Position numbers and translations under genes: made by a program. A stretch of DNA of 18,412 nucleotides. It comes from JANLYQ01 sp031365725 (GTDB taxonomy: Bacteria; Actinomycetota; Actinomycetes; JACCUZ01). A model generated the notes under the pieces. That model saw only the letters and a list, made by a program, of their open reading frames with translations, was not told the origin of the DNA and ran no database searches. The stretch lies in the NCBI GenBank assembly GCA_031365725.1, contig JANLYQ010000044.1, forward strand, positions 1-18,412, written 5' to 3'. Of this stretch, positions 1 to 5,941 are shown piece by piece. Every line of letters starts with the position of its first letter. The first letter of the stretch is position 1.

Positions 1-112
1 GTTCCGACGCCCACGTCTCGGACGATCTCTCCGCCCACGGACGCCGGCGTCGCGCCACCAGCCAGCTCGCGCGCGGCGGTAGGGCGGCGACCTCGATGCC
101 CGGCCCGCTCAT
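1..112 (-). CDS. Unrecognised protein, N-terminal 37 residues only (runs off window)
   Basis: An ATG at 112-110 overlaps the TGA stop of the VOC gene (ATGA), the same junction used elsewhere in this window, and the frame stays open to the left edge. The visible protein begins MSGPGIEVAALPPRASWLVA and continues Arg/Trp-rich. I recognise no family. There is no convincing Shine-Dalgarno, so translation would depend on coupling to the upstream VOC gene. The start-stop overlap and the lack of stops support a third gene of the SHOCT-VOC operon. However, 37 codons of open frame are weak evidence at this GC content, and plus-strand frame 3 is open here too. Confidence 0.35.
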   Translation of the reverse strand, partial: MSGPGIEVAALPPRASWLVARRRRPWAERSSETWASE

Positions 113-534
113 GCCGTGGCCGCGGACTGCGGCGCTGCACCATCTCCGTCCTCGGCGAGCTCGTGCGCGGTCAGGGCCCGCAGGACGCAGAACTCGTTGC
201 CCTCCGGGTCGGCGAGCACCACCCAACTCACTTCCGCACCCTGCCCGACCGACACCCTGGTCGCGCCGAGCGCCTCCAACCGCGCAACCTCGGCCGCCTG
301 GTCGTCGGGGCGCAGGTCGATGTGCAACCGGTTCTTGACCGTCCTGGCCTCCGGGACCCGCAAGAACAGCAGGTCGGGGCTGACCCCGTCCTCGGGACTG
401 CCAGCCGGCGGCTCGAGTACGACCTCGTCGGGCTCCTCGTGCGTACGCCGCCAACCCAGCGCCTGCGCCCAGAACGTGCCGAGCAGGTCGGGGTCGGTGG
501 CGTCCACGCAGACGCACTGCCAGCGCAGCGCCAC
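109..534 (-). CDS. VOC / glyoxalase-like domain protein
   Basis: A 141-residue protein with a start at MALRWQCVCVDATDPDLLGT and the FWAQALGW helix typical of actinobacterial glyoxalase-like (VOC superfamily) proteins. It also has KNRLHIDLRPDD near residue 67 and the closing strand DPEGNEFCVL near residue 110, giving the paired beta-alpha-beta-beta-beta modules of a single-domain VOC protein. Members bind metal or small ligands and include dioxygenases, glyoxalases and resistance proteins; the substrate cannot be told from sequence. The start is GTG at 534, two bases after the stop of the SHOCT gene, with only a weak purine stretch upstream, so it is probably translationally coupled. The last ~20 residues are an Ala/Asp-rich tail outside the fold. 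Family call is secure; function is unknown. Confidence 0.85.
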   Translation of the reverse strand: MALRWQCVCVDATDPDLLGTFWAQALGWRRTHEEPDEVVLEPPAGSPEDGVSPDLLFLRVPEARTVKNRLHIDLRPDDQAAEVARLEALGATRVSVGQGAEVSWVVLADPEGNEFCVLRALTAHELAEDGDGAAPQSAATA

Positions 535-536
535 CG

Positions 537-848
537 TCAGCGGCTCTCGAGGGCGCGCGCCCGCGATGCGGCGTGCTCATCGGCCGAGATCACGCCCCGG
601 GCGGCCAGGTCGTCGAGCTCGGCCAGCCGTGACTCAAGGGTGCGCTGGGGTGCGAGAACCCTGCTGTGCGCGGCCAGCGCCACCATCTCCGCCTCGGCTG
701 CCAGGGGGTCCAGCCCGGCGTCCTTGAGCACCCGGCGGCTGCGCAACACCGAGGTGATGATCAGCGCGAGAACTCCGACGAACACGATCGCGAAGACCAC
801 GAAGAACAGCGCGAAGACGCCACCGACCACTCCCGCCCCAATGCCCAT
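537..848 (-). CDS. Small membrane protein with C-terminal SHOCT domain
   Basis: A 103-residue protein. Residues ~4-35 form one long hydrophobic segment rich in Gly, Val, Phe and Ile, followed by a basic stop-transfer SVLRSRR. The C-terminus, LAELDDLAARGVISADEHAA with flanking residues, fits the SHOCT (short C-terminal) domain, often found at the end of bacterial membrane or phage-related proteins and thought to mediate oligomerisation. The ATG at 848 is preferred over an in-frame GTG one codon upstream because AAGGAGG (854-860) ends 5 nt before the ATG and only 2 nt before the GTG. It is first in a minus-strand operon with the VOC gene. Function unknown. Confidence 0.8.
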   Translation of the reverse strand: MGIGAGVVGGVFALFFVVFAIVFVGVLALIITSVLRSRRVLKDAGLDPLAAEAEMVALAAHSRVLAPQRTLESRLAELDDLAARGVISADEHAASRARALESR

Positions 849-889
849 CACGTCCTCCTTCGATGCAGCCTCATGATCGTGTCAGCGGC

Positions 890-895
890 AGCGTA
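890..895 (-). promoter_or_regulatory. Possible -10 box for the SHOCT-VOC operon
   Basis: TACGCT on the minus strand fits the actinobacterial TANNNT -10 pattern and would give a leader of about 35 nt before the SHOCT ATG. No good -35 is visible 17-18 nt upstream. This is inference from a short motif. Confidence 0.25.
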
Positions 896-943
896 ATGGG
901 AAAGCCTGCCGCGGGTGCGGGACGCACGACACCAGGTGGACAG

Positions 944-977
944 TCGCCTCAACAGGAGCAGACACCTGTTGAGGCGA
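944..977. promoter_or_regulatory. Perfect 13-bp inverted repeat between divergent genes
   Basis: Arms TCGCCTCAACAGG (944-956) and CCTGTTGAGGCGA (965-977) are exactly complementary around an 8-nt loop. The repeat lies in the 188-bp gap between the SHOCT operon (leftward) and nei2 (rightward), about 60 bp before the nei2 GTG and about 95 bp before the SHOCT ATG. No T-run follows in either direction, so an intrinsic terminator is unlikely. An operator for a dimeric regulator or a hairpin in a leader RNA are the main readings. It does not look like a LexA box. Confidence 0.6.
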
Positions 978-1036
978 TGGTTCGCCTACCTCACGTGGTC
1001 AACTGCGGGGGCGGATGGAAGGAGGTGGTGGGCGAC

Positions 1037-1885
1037 GTGCCGGAGGGCGACACGGTATGGCTGGCGGGCCGGCGCATGCACGACGCGCTGGCCGGCAAGG
1101 AGCTGACCCGCACCGACTTCCGGGTGCCCCAGCTGGCGACCGTCGACCTCTCCGGCCGGACCGTCGCCGAGGTCGTCAGCCGCGGCAAGCACCTGCTCAC
1201 CCGGATCGGCGACGACCTCACGCTCCACACGCACTTCCGGATGGAGGGCTCCTGGCACCTCTACCGTCCCGGCGACCGATGGCACGGCGGCCCCGACTGG
1301 CAGATCCGGGTGCTGCTGGAGACCGCCGACTGGCACGCCGTCGGCTACCGGTTGCCCGTGATCGAGCTGCTCGCCCGCAACCACGAGGTCGACGCCATCG
1401 GGCACCTCGGGCCGGATCTGCTCGGGCCGGGGTGGGACGAGGGGCAGGCCGCCGAGGCCGTACGCCGCCTCGGCGCGGAGCCGGACCGCGAGATCGGCCC
1501 GGCGTTGCTGGACCAGCGCAACCTCGCGGGTGTCGGCAACCTCTACAAGACCGAGGTCTGCTTCCTGGTCGGGGTCTCCCCGTGGACCGCCGTACGCGAC
1601 GTCGACCTGGTCGAGGTCGTCGACCGGTGTCGCCGGTTGCTCGACCTCAACAAGGCCCACACCTGGCAGACCACCACCGGCAACAACCGCCGCGGCCAGG
1701 ACCACTGGGTCTTCGAGCGACAGCGGCGCCCGTGCCGTCGCTGCGGCACCACGATCCGGTCGGCGGAGCAGGGCACCGCGCCGTACCAGCGGTTGTCCTA
1801 CTGGTGCCCGCGCTGTCAGCCCGGCCCGGCGGCGGCCGGTTCGAGCGCGCGCGAGGTGCGGCCGGTCAGGCCGCGACGTCGGTGA
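1037..1885 (+). CDS. nei2: Formamidopyrimidine/endonuclease VIII-family DNA glycosylase (Nei2-like)
   Basis: A 282-residue bifunctional DNA glycosylase/AP lyase of the Fpg/Nei family, which removes oxidised bases in base excision repair. The start is set by the family: after removal of the initiator, Pro and Glu of PEGDTVW are the catalytic N-terminus. GTG at 1037 is preceded by AAGGAGG (1019-1025) at 11 nt; the open frame back to 863 would bury the catalytic proline and is rejected. LDQRNLAGVGNLYKTE is the H2TH helix. The C-terminal zinc finger has Cys at ~233, 236, 257 and 260 (CRRC...CPRC). It closely resembles my memory of M. tuberculosis Rv3297 (Nei2). A ~20-residue Arg/Pro/Ala tail follows the finger, and its last codons overlap clgR on the other strand. 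Confidence 0.93.
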   Translation: MPEGDTVWLAGRRMHDALAGKELTRTDFRVPQLATVDLSGRTVAEVVSRGKHLLTRIGDDLTLHTHFRMEGSWHLYRPGDRWHGGPDWQIRVLLETADWHAVGYRLPVIELLARNHEVDAIGHLGPDLLGPGWDEGQAAEAVRRLGAEPDREIGPALLDQRNLAGVGNLYKTEVCFLVGVSPWTAVRDVDLVEVVDRCRRLLDLNKAHTWQTTTGNNRRGQDHWVFERQRRPCRRCGTTIRSAEQGTAPYQRLSYWCPRCQPGPAAAGSSAREVRPVRPRRR

Positions 1886-2168
1886 CGGCGTGCCGGGCGC
1901 GCTGTCCCAGCTCCGGCAGCGGCACCGGTGCGGTCTCGACGAGCGCAAGGTTGTCGCTGACCTCGCGCAGCACCTGGGAGAGCGGCACGTCCAAGGCACC
2001 ACAGATCGAGCCGAGCAGCTCGGAGGAGGCTTCCTTCTGGCCGCGCTCGACCTCGGAGAGGTAGCCGAGCGACACCCTCGCGGCGGAGGAGACCTCGCGC
2101 AGCGTGCGGCCCTGATCGCGGCGGCGGTCGCGCAGGACATCGCCGAGGAGGCTGCGGAGCAAGATCAT
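1866..2168 (-). CDS. clgR: XRE-family regulator ClgR (clp gene regulator)
   Basis: A 100-residue protein with one Cro/CI-type helix-turn-helix (residues ~10-65); the core GRTLREVSSAARVSLGYLSE then VERGQKEASSELL matches ClgR of Mycobacterium, Corynebacterium and Streptomyces almost word for word. In those organisms ClgR activates clp protease and other stress genes. ATG at 2168 has AAGGAG (2177-2182) 8 nt upstream. The short C-terminal tail ends HAVTDVAA; in Streptomyces and mycobacteria such Ala-ended tails serve as Clp degrons, which is plausible but unproven here. Location next to cinA-pgsA agrees with the mycobacterial order clgR-pgsA3. Its 3' end overlaps the 3' end of nei2 by 20 bp, so converging transcription could affect both. 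Confidence 0.93.
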   Translation of the reverse strand: MILLRSLLGDVLRDRRRDQGRTLREVSSAARVSLGYLSEVERGQKEASSELLGSICGALDVPLSQVLREVSDNLALVETAPVPLPELGQRARHAVTDVAA

Positions 2169-2205
2169 GAGTTGCGCTCCTTCACGGGACCGGACGGGTC
2201 ACCAG

Positions 2206-2235
2206 CGTATCCGGTGGTGCTGTCACCAGCACCAA
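2206..2235 (-). promoter_or_regulatory. Candidate clgR promoter with an operator-like palindrome
   Basis: On the minus strand TTGGTG (2230-2235) and GATACG (2206-2211) are separated by 18 nt, with a leader of about 30-35 nt to the clgR ATG. Between and overlapping them is a perfect inverted repeat, TGGTGCTG-GTGA-CAGCACCA (2215-2234, 8-bp arms). A palindrome covering the -35/-10 spacer is a typical repressor or autoregulator site. It does not match the GTTCGC-N5-GCGAAC type motif I recall for ClgR, so the binding protein is unknown. Hexamer match is moderate. Confidence 0.4.
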
Positions 2236-2236
2236 G

Positions 2237-2263
2237 ACACGGGCGACACGGGTGATACGGGCG
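2237..2263. repeat. Three tandem 9-bp repeats upstream of clgR
   Basis: ACACGGGCG, ACACGGGTG and ATACGGGCG follow each other without a gap just upstream of the candidate clgR -35. A further GGTGC-N6-GCACC inverted repeat sits at 2277-2292, between here and the cinA stop. Iterated sites of this kind can be binding sites or simple slippage products. Confidence 0.6.
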
Positions 2264-2317
2264 ACTGACGGGATGCGGTGCTGACTCGCACCCTGCCACA
2301 GTGACGTAACGCTGTAA

Positions 2318-2875
2318 TCACCGGGGATCGTTCCCGACCTCGAGCTCGTCAGCCAGCCAGCCGAGTCCCGCGAGGACGCTCGCTGCCCGCACAGCCACCC
2401 GGTCGCCGGTCAGCCGCAGGGCACGGTGCTGTCCACCGGCCGCAGGAGCATCACCCGCGCCGGCAACGGCCAACGCTGCATCCGCGACGTCCGGTCCGCC
2501 GCCCGGCCCCGCGAGCCCCAGGTGCACCTCCCCCGGCCGGTGCCCGTCCTGCGGGTCGGGACCAGCGACGCCGGTGGTCGCGAGGCCGTACGTCGCCCCT
2601 AGCCGGCGGCGTACGCCGACCGCCATCGCCATCGCCACCTGCGGGTGGACCGGCCCGCAGCGGGCCAGCAGGTCCTGGTCGACGCCGAGCAGGCTCCCCT
2701 TCAGGTCCGTCGCGTAGGCCACCACCCCACCGCGGAAGGTCGCCGACACCCCCGGCACCGAGACGAGCGCAGCGGCCAACGCCCCACCGGTGAGCGACTC
2801 GGCGACCGCGAGGGTCGCACCGCGGGTTAGCAGCGCCTCGTGCACCCGACGAGCGAGGTCGCCCGGCTCGCTCAT
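2318..2875 (-). CDS. pncC: CinA C-terminal domain protein / nicotinamide-nucleotide amidase
   Basis: A 185-residue stand-alone CinA C-terminal domain, the PncC/YgaD type that deamidates nicotinamide mononucleotide to nicotinate mononucleotide in pyridine nucleotide recycling. Visible motifs in order: AESLTGG (~25-31), RGGVVAYATDLKGSLLGV (~48-65), the GPVHPQVA segment (~74-81), ATTGVAGPD (~99-107) and a closing TGDRVAVRAASV. The N-terminal MoaB-like domain of full-length CinA is absent; the open frame further upstream is only a shadow of pgsA. ATG overlaps the pgsA stop (ATGA), so it is coupled to pgsA. The segment between ~122 and 155 is Ala/Gly-rich and poorly conserved. In actinobacteria cinA commonly sits beside pgsA and near recA; no competence role is implied. 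Confidence 0.92.
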   Translation of the reverse strand: MSEPGDLARRVHEALLTRGATLAVAESLTGGALAAALVSVPGVSATFRGGVVAYATDLKGSLLGVDQDLLARCGPVHPQVAMAMAVGVRRRLGATYGLATTGVAGPDPQDGHRPGEVHLGLAGPGGGPDVADAALAVAGAGDAPAAGGQHRALRLTGDRVAVRAASVLAGLGWLADELEVGNDPR

Positions 2876-3483
2876 GGCTGCGGCAGCCGAGCCCCTCGCT
2901 TGGCCAGCGCCCGTGGGCTGGTCCGACGCAGGCGCATGGCGCGCGCGACGTAGTCCAGGCCGGTGCCGACAGTGACCAGCACGGCGACGTACATGATGAT
3001 CAACGCGACCGCATGCAGAGCACCGTCCAGCGGCAGCACGAGCAGCCCGATGCCGACCCCCTGCAGCAGGGTCTTGACCTTGCCGCCGCGGCTGGCTGGC
3101 ATCACCCCGTGCCGGATCACGACGAATCGCAGCACTGTGACCGCCACCTCGCGCACCAGCACGATCACCGTCACCCACCACGGCAGGTCGTGCAGGATCG
3201 ACAGGCCGATCAGCGCGGCTCCGATCAGGGCCTTGTCCGCGATCGGGTCGGCGATGGTGCCGAAGTCGGTGATCAGCCCGCGGCGCCGAGCGATCTCGCC
3301 GTCGACACGGTCGGTGACCGAGGCCACTGCGAACGCCACCCAGGCGAGCACCCGCCACCTGTCGTCGGTGCCGTTGTCGTGAAAGAGCACGACCAGGAAC
3401 ACGGGCACGAGCAGCAGCCGCAGCACGGTGAGGGCGTTGGCGAGGTTCCACGCGCTCGGCGCCGGGCGGGCGACCATGGCCAT
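2872..3483 (-). CDS. pgsA: CDP-diacylglycerol-glycerol-3-phosphate 3-phosphatidyltransferase
   Basis: A 203-residue integral membrane enzyme of the CDP-alcohol phosphotransferase family. The signature D-x2-D-G-x2-A-R-x8-G-x3-D-x3-D is complete: Asp58, Asp61, Gly62, Ala65, Arg66, Gly75, Asp79 and Asp83. This corresponds to phosphatidylglycerophosphate synthase (Mycobacterium pgsA3 locus), which makes the precursor of phosphatidylglycerol and cardiolipin; another CDP-OH-P alcohol acceptor cannot be excluded. Several hydrophobic helices follow. No Shine-Dalgarno precedes the ATG at 3483. Instead it overlaps the TGA of a five-codon ORF generated by a 17-bp repeat, so pgsA is probably translated by termination-reinitiation from rimO. 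A second in-frame ATG lies two codons in. It is coupled to cinA downstream through ATGA. Confidence 0.93.
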   Translation of the reverse strand: MAMVARPAPSAWNLANALTVLRLLLVPVFLVVLFHDNGTDDRWRVLAWVAFAVASVTDRVDGEIARRRGLITDFGTIADPIADKALIGAALIGLSILHDLPWWVTVIVLVREVAVTVLRFVVIRHGVMPASRGGKVKTLLQGVGIGLLVLPLDGALHAVALIIMYVAVLVTVGTGLDYVARAMRLRRTSPRALAKRGARLPQP

Positions 3484-3531
3484 CAGCGTGCGACCGTCAT
3501 CAGCGTCCGACCGACATCAGCGTCCGACCGA
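3481..3531. repeat. Three 17-bp tandem repeats containing two micro-ORFs between rimO and pgsA
   Basis: CATCAGCGTCCGACCGA occurs exactly at 3498-3514 and 3515-3531, and with two changes at 3481-3497. On the minus strand each copy ends in ATG preceded by CGCTG. The ATG at 3517 reads MSVGR then TGA; that TGA overlaps the ATG at 3500, which reads MTVAR then TGA; that TGA overlaps the pgsA ATG at 3483. Each junction is TGATG. The repeat therefore makes a chain of stop-start overlaps leading into pgsA. The repeat is certain; translation of the micro-ORFs is inferred. Confidence 0.9.
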
Positions 3532-3533
3532 CG

Positions 3534-5027
3534 TCACAGCGGGACCGCCACGAGGTCGGCGCCCTCGGTGTCGACCACCATCGCCTCGACGATGTCGCCG
3601 ACGGCCCAGCTGCGCAGCGGCACACCCGCCGACTCGCCGGCCACGAGCACGGTCGTGCCGTCGACCTCAGGTCCTTGGTGCACGGCGCGGCCCTCGACGA
3701 CTGCGTCCACGCCGGTGCCGGTGACCTCCTCGACGAGCACCTGCACCTGCTCGCCGATCCGGTCCTCGGCGCGCTGTGCGGCAAGCTCGTCGGCCAGCGC
3801 ACTGACCCGGGTGTAGCGGTCCTGCACCACGTCCATCGGGATCTGACCGTCGAGGGTCGCGGCCTCGGTGCCGTCCTCGTTGGAGTAGCCGAAGACACCG
3901 ACGACGTCGAGCCGCGCCTCGATCAGAAACCGTTCGAGCTCGGCGACGTCGTTGTCGGTCTCACCGGGGAAGCCGACGATGACATTCGACCGGATGCCGG
4001 CTGCGGGCGATGCCGCGCGCACCGTGGCGATCAGCTCGAGGAAGCGTTCGGTGTCACCGAACCTGCGCATGCGGCGCAGCACCGGACCGCTCGCGTGCTG
4101 GAACGACAGGTCGTAGTAGGGCACCACTCCCGGTGTCGTCGCCATCGCCTCGACCAGGGTCGGTCGCATCTCGGCGGGCTGCAGATAGCTGACCCGCACC
4201 CGCTCGATGCCCTCGACGGCCGCGATCTCGGGCAGCAGCGACTCGAGCAGCCGGAGGTCACCCAGGTCCTTGCCGTACGACGTGGAGTTCTCGCTCACCA
4301 GTACCAGCTCGCGCACGCCCTGACCGGCCAGCCACGCGGCCTCGGCCAGCACCTCGTGCGGGCGACGCGAGACGAAGGCGCCTCGGAAGGTCGGGATGGC
4401 GCAGAACGCGCACCGGCGGTCGCACCCACTCGCCAGCTTGAGGGCGGCGGTGGGGCCGTCGCCCAGGCGCATCCGCAGCACCTGCGGGCCGGACGCAGGC
4501 GCGATGCCCAGGGGCAGGTCCGGACGCTGCGGGGCGGGAGGAGACTCGACCCGGCGCGGGACCGTGGCCCTGCTGCTGCTGGCCCGATCGACCGGCGCCA
4601 GCGGCAGCAACGTCCGCCGGTCCCGCGGCACGTGCGGCACGTGCGCCTCGCCGGCCAGGATGCTCTGCAGCCGCGCGGAGATGTCGTCGTAGTCGTCGAA
4701 GCCCAGCACCGCGTCGGCCTCGGGCAGCTCGGCAGCCAGCTGGTCGCCGTACCTCTCGGCGAGGCAGCCGACGGCAACGACCTTCGAGGTGGGGCCGGTG
4801 CCCCCCTTGAGGTCCGCAGCTGCCAGCAGGGTGTCGACCGAGTCCTTCTTGGCGGCCTCCACGAAACCGCAGGTGTTGACCAGGGCGATGTCGGCGTCAG
4901 CGGGTTCGGCGACCAGCTGCCAGCCGTCGGCGGCGAGGCGGCCGGCGAGCTCTTCGGAGTCGACTTCGTTGCGGCCGCAGCCGAGGGTGACCAGCGCGAC
5001 GCGCCGGCCCGTCGGGGCGGTAGGCAT
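3534..5027 (-). CDS. rimO: Ribosomal protein S12 methylthiotransferase RimO
   Basis: A 497-residue radical-SAM enzyme that adds a methylthio group to the conserved Asp of ribosomal protein S12. The N-terminal UPF0004 domain supplies three cluster cysteines: Cys17 (TLGCGRNEVD), Cys53 (NTCGFVE) and Cys88 (VGCLAERY). The radical-SAM motif CDRRCAFC has Cys202, 206 and 209. The C-terminal ~65 residues (GEQVQVLVEEV onward) are a TRAM RNA-binding domain. A Pro/Arg/Ser-rich linker (~137-180) between the first two domains is longer than in the E. coli enzyme. GCGRN replaces the more usual GCPKN. ATG at 5027 has no good Shine-Dalgarno but has TAGGGT 7 nt upstream; longer frames to 5234 lack homology. 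It is first in the rimO-pgsA-cinA unit. Confidence 0.95.
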   Translation of the reverse strand: MPTAPTGRRVALVTLGCGRNEVDSEELAGRLAADGWQLVAEPADADIALVNTCGFVEAAKKDSVDTLLAAADLKGGTGPTSKVVAVGCLAERYGDQLAAELPEADAVLGFDDYDDISARLQSILAGEAHVPHVPRDRRTLLPLAPVDRASSSRATVPRRVESPPAPQRPDLPLGIAPASGPQVLRMRLGDGPTAALKLASGCDRRCAFCAIPTFRGAFVSRRPHEVLAEAAWLAGQGVRELVLVSENSTSYGKDLGDLRLLESLLPEIAAVEGIERVRVSYLQPAEMRPTLVEAMATTPGVVPYYDLSFQHASGPVLRRMRRFGDTERFLELIATVRAASPAAGIRSNVIVGFPGETDNDVAELERFLIEARLDVVGVFGYSNEDGTEAATLDGQIPMDVVQDRYTRVSALADELAAQRAEDRIGEQVQVLVEEVTGTGVDAVVEGRAVHQGPEVDGTTVLVAGESAGVPLRSWAVGDIVEAMVVDTEGADLVAVPL

Positions 5028-5034
5028 AGTGGTC

Positions 5035-5040
5035 ACCCTA
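5035..5040 (-). promoter_or_regulatory. Candidate -10 box of a leaderless rimO promoter
   Basis: TAGGGT on the minus strand (TANNNT) ends 7 nt before the rimO ATG, which would place transcription initiation at or next to the start codon. No clear -35 is seen. An AGGG inside the same hexamer could act as a weak Shine-Dalgarno at 8-9 nt instead. Confidence 0.35.
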
Positions 5041-5102
5041 ACTGCGCGCCGGGCAAGGCCGAGCCGCGAGCGCCGGGACCGCTGATGCCATCGCTGTCGC
5101 AG

Positions 5103-5129
5103 GTGCTGCCCGTGCTGCCGGTGCTGCCC
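5103..5129. repeat. Three 9-bp tandem repeats in the gap before rimO
   Basis: GTGCTGCCC, GTGCTGCCG and GTGCTGCCC are contiguous and end just outside the stop codon of the RodZ-like gene. They lie in the 103-bp gap that separates it from rimO. No terminator-like hairpin is evident in this gap. They may be slippage products. Confidence 0.6.
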
Positions 5130-5130
5130 G

Positions 5131-5895
5131 TCACCCCTGCACCGGGTCGGTGGGGGTGAACGCGAGCCGGGCCACCTGACCGGGCCGACCGGAGGTGCCG
5201 AGGTGCGACCCGTTGACGGTGAGGGACACCGCACCCGCGTTGCCGATGACGACGCGCAGGCGCGACGGGTCGGTGAAGGACCGGCGCGAGCCCCCCTGCA
5301 GCAGGCCCTGGAACAGCGGTCGGCCGCTGCTCGTGGTCACCGACACCCAGCTGGTGCCGGAGGCGGCGAGCGCCACGGTCACCCGGTCGCGTGGGACCCC
5401 GGCTGCGGCTCCCCCGCCGGTAGCGGACGGCGACGTGCTCGCTGACGGAGGGCCAGACGGGGCCGCAGCAGCGGGCGCGGAGACGGACGGTCGCGCGGCA
5501 TCGCCCCGGCGCGGTGGTTCGGACCGGGTGGCCGCCTGCGCCACGCCGTACGCCACGACGAGCACGAGGGCGGCGGCCATCGCGGCGGTCCAGTTGGGAC
5601 CACGTCGTTCCGGTCGGGCCACGGTGTCGGCCTCGAAGACGGTGCTGGCCCGCGGGGGTGCGGCGCCGGGTCGATCCGCGTCGAACTCGGCGAGCAGCGG
5701 GGCGGGGTCGACGCCGAGCCGGGTGGCCACCGCACGCACGTGCCCACGGGCGTAGAAGTCGCCGCCGCAGGCCGCGAAGTCGTCGCGCTCGATGCCGAGC
5801 AGGACGGTGCGCCGGATGCGGGTAGCGGCGGCCACGTCGTCGACCGAGAGTCCTGCCGACTCGCGGGCACGGGACAGGGCCGCGCCGACCGACAC
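5131..5895 (-). CDS. RodZ-like HTH / single-pass membrane protein
   Basis: A 254-residue protein. Residues ~4-65 form an XRE-type helix-turn-helix of the HTH_25/RodZ kind: SRARESAGLSVDDVAAATRI, then IERDDFAACGGDFYARGHVR. One transmembrane helix follows at ~102-121 (WTAAMAAALVLVVAYGVAQA), then a Ala/Ser/Pro-rich linker (~125-165) and a C-terminal beta domain (~168-254) of the DUF4115/RodZ type. RodZ proteins link the cell-shape machinery to the membrane. In actinobacteria, including species without MreB, these are conserved beside ftsK but poorly characterised. GTG at 5895 has GGGGAGG 6 nt upstream, which fixes the start; the open frame to 6012 lies within ftsK. It begins 46 nt after the ftsK TAA and is probably cotranscribed. 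Confidence 0.88.
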   Translation of the reverse strand: MSVGAALSRARESAGLSVDDVAAATRIRRTVLLGIERDDFAACGGDFYARGHVRAVATRLGVDPAPLLAEFDADRPGAAPPRASTVFEADTVARPERRGPNWTAAMAAALVLVVAYGVAQAATRSEPPRRGDAARPSVSAPAAAAPSGPPSASTSPSATGGGAAAGVPRDRVTVALAASGTSWVSVTTSSGRPLFQGLLQGGSRRSFTDPSRLRVVIGNAGAVSLTVNGSHLGTSGRPGQVARLAFTPTDPVQG

Positions 5896-5941
5896 CGTGC
5901 ACCTCCCCGTGACGCCGGCGGATTGTCCGGCAGACACGAGT

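Noticed and set aside
1..82. C-terminal end of a plus-strand gene stopping at TAG 80-82
   Set aside because: The frame is open for 26 codons but almost entirely Arg/Pro, TAG is unlike the stops used here, and the minus-strand ATGA junction explains the region better.
944..977. Intrinsic terminator
   Set aside because: Strong stem but no T-run on either side, and it lies between two gene starts, where no transcript is expected to end.
863..1036. A 58-residue N-terminal extension of the Nei glycosylase
   Set aside because: The family needs a free N-terminal Pro directly after the initiator; the GTG at 1037 with an upstream AAGGAGG fits. The extension also covers the palindrome at 944-977.
2876..3451. 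CinA with an N-terminal domain read through the pgsA region
   Set aside because: The frame is open but encodes Arg/Ala-rich mirror sequence without MoaB-like motifs. PgsA occupies another frame there with a full signature, and cinA has an ATGA start at 2875.
3675..5159. A 494-codon plus-strand open frame opposite rimO
   Set aside because: Mirror of RimO, whose cluster cysteines and TRAM domain are intact. No independent ribosome site or homology.
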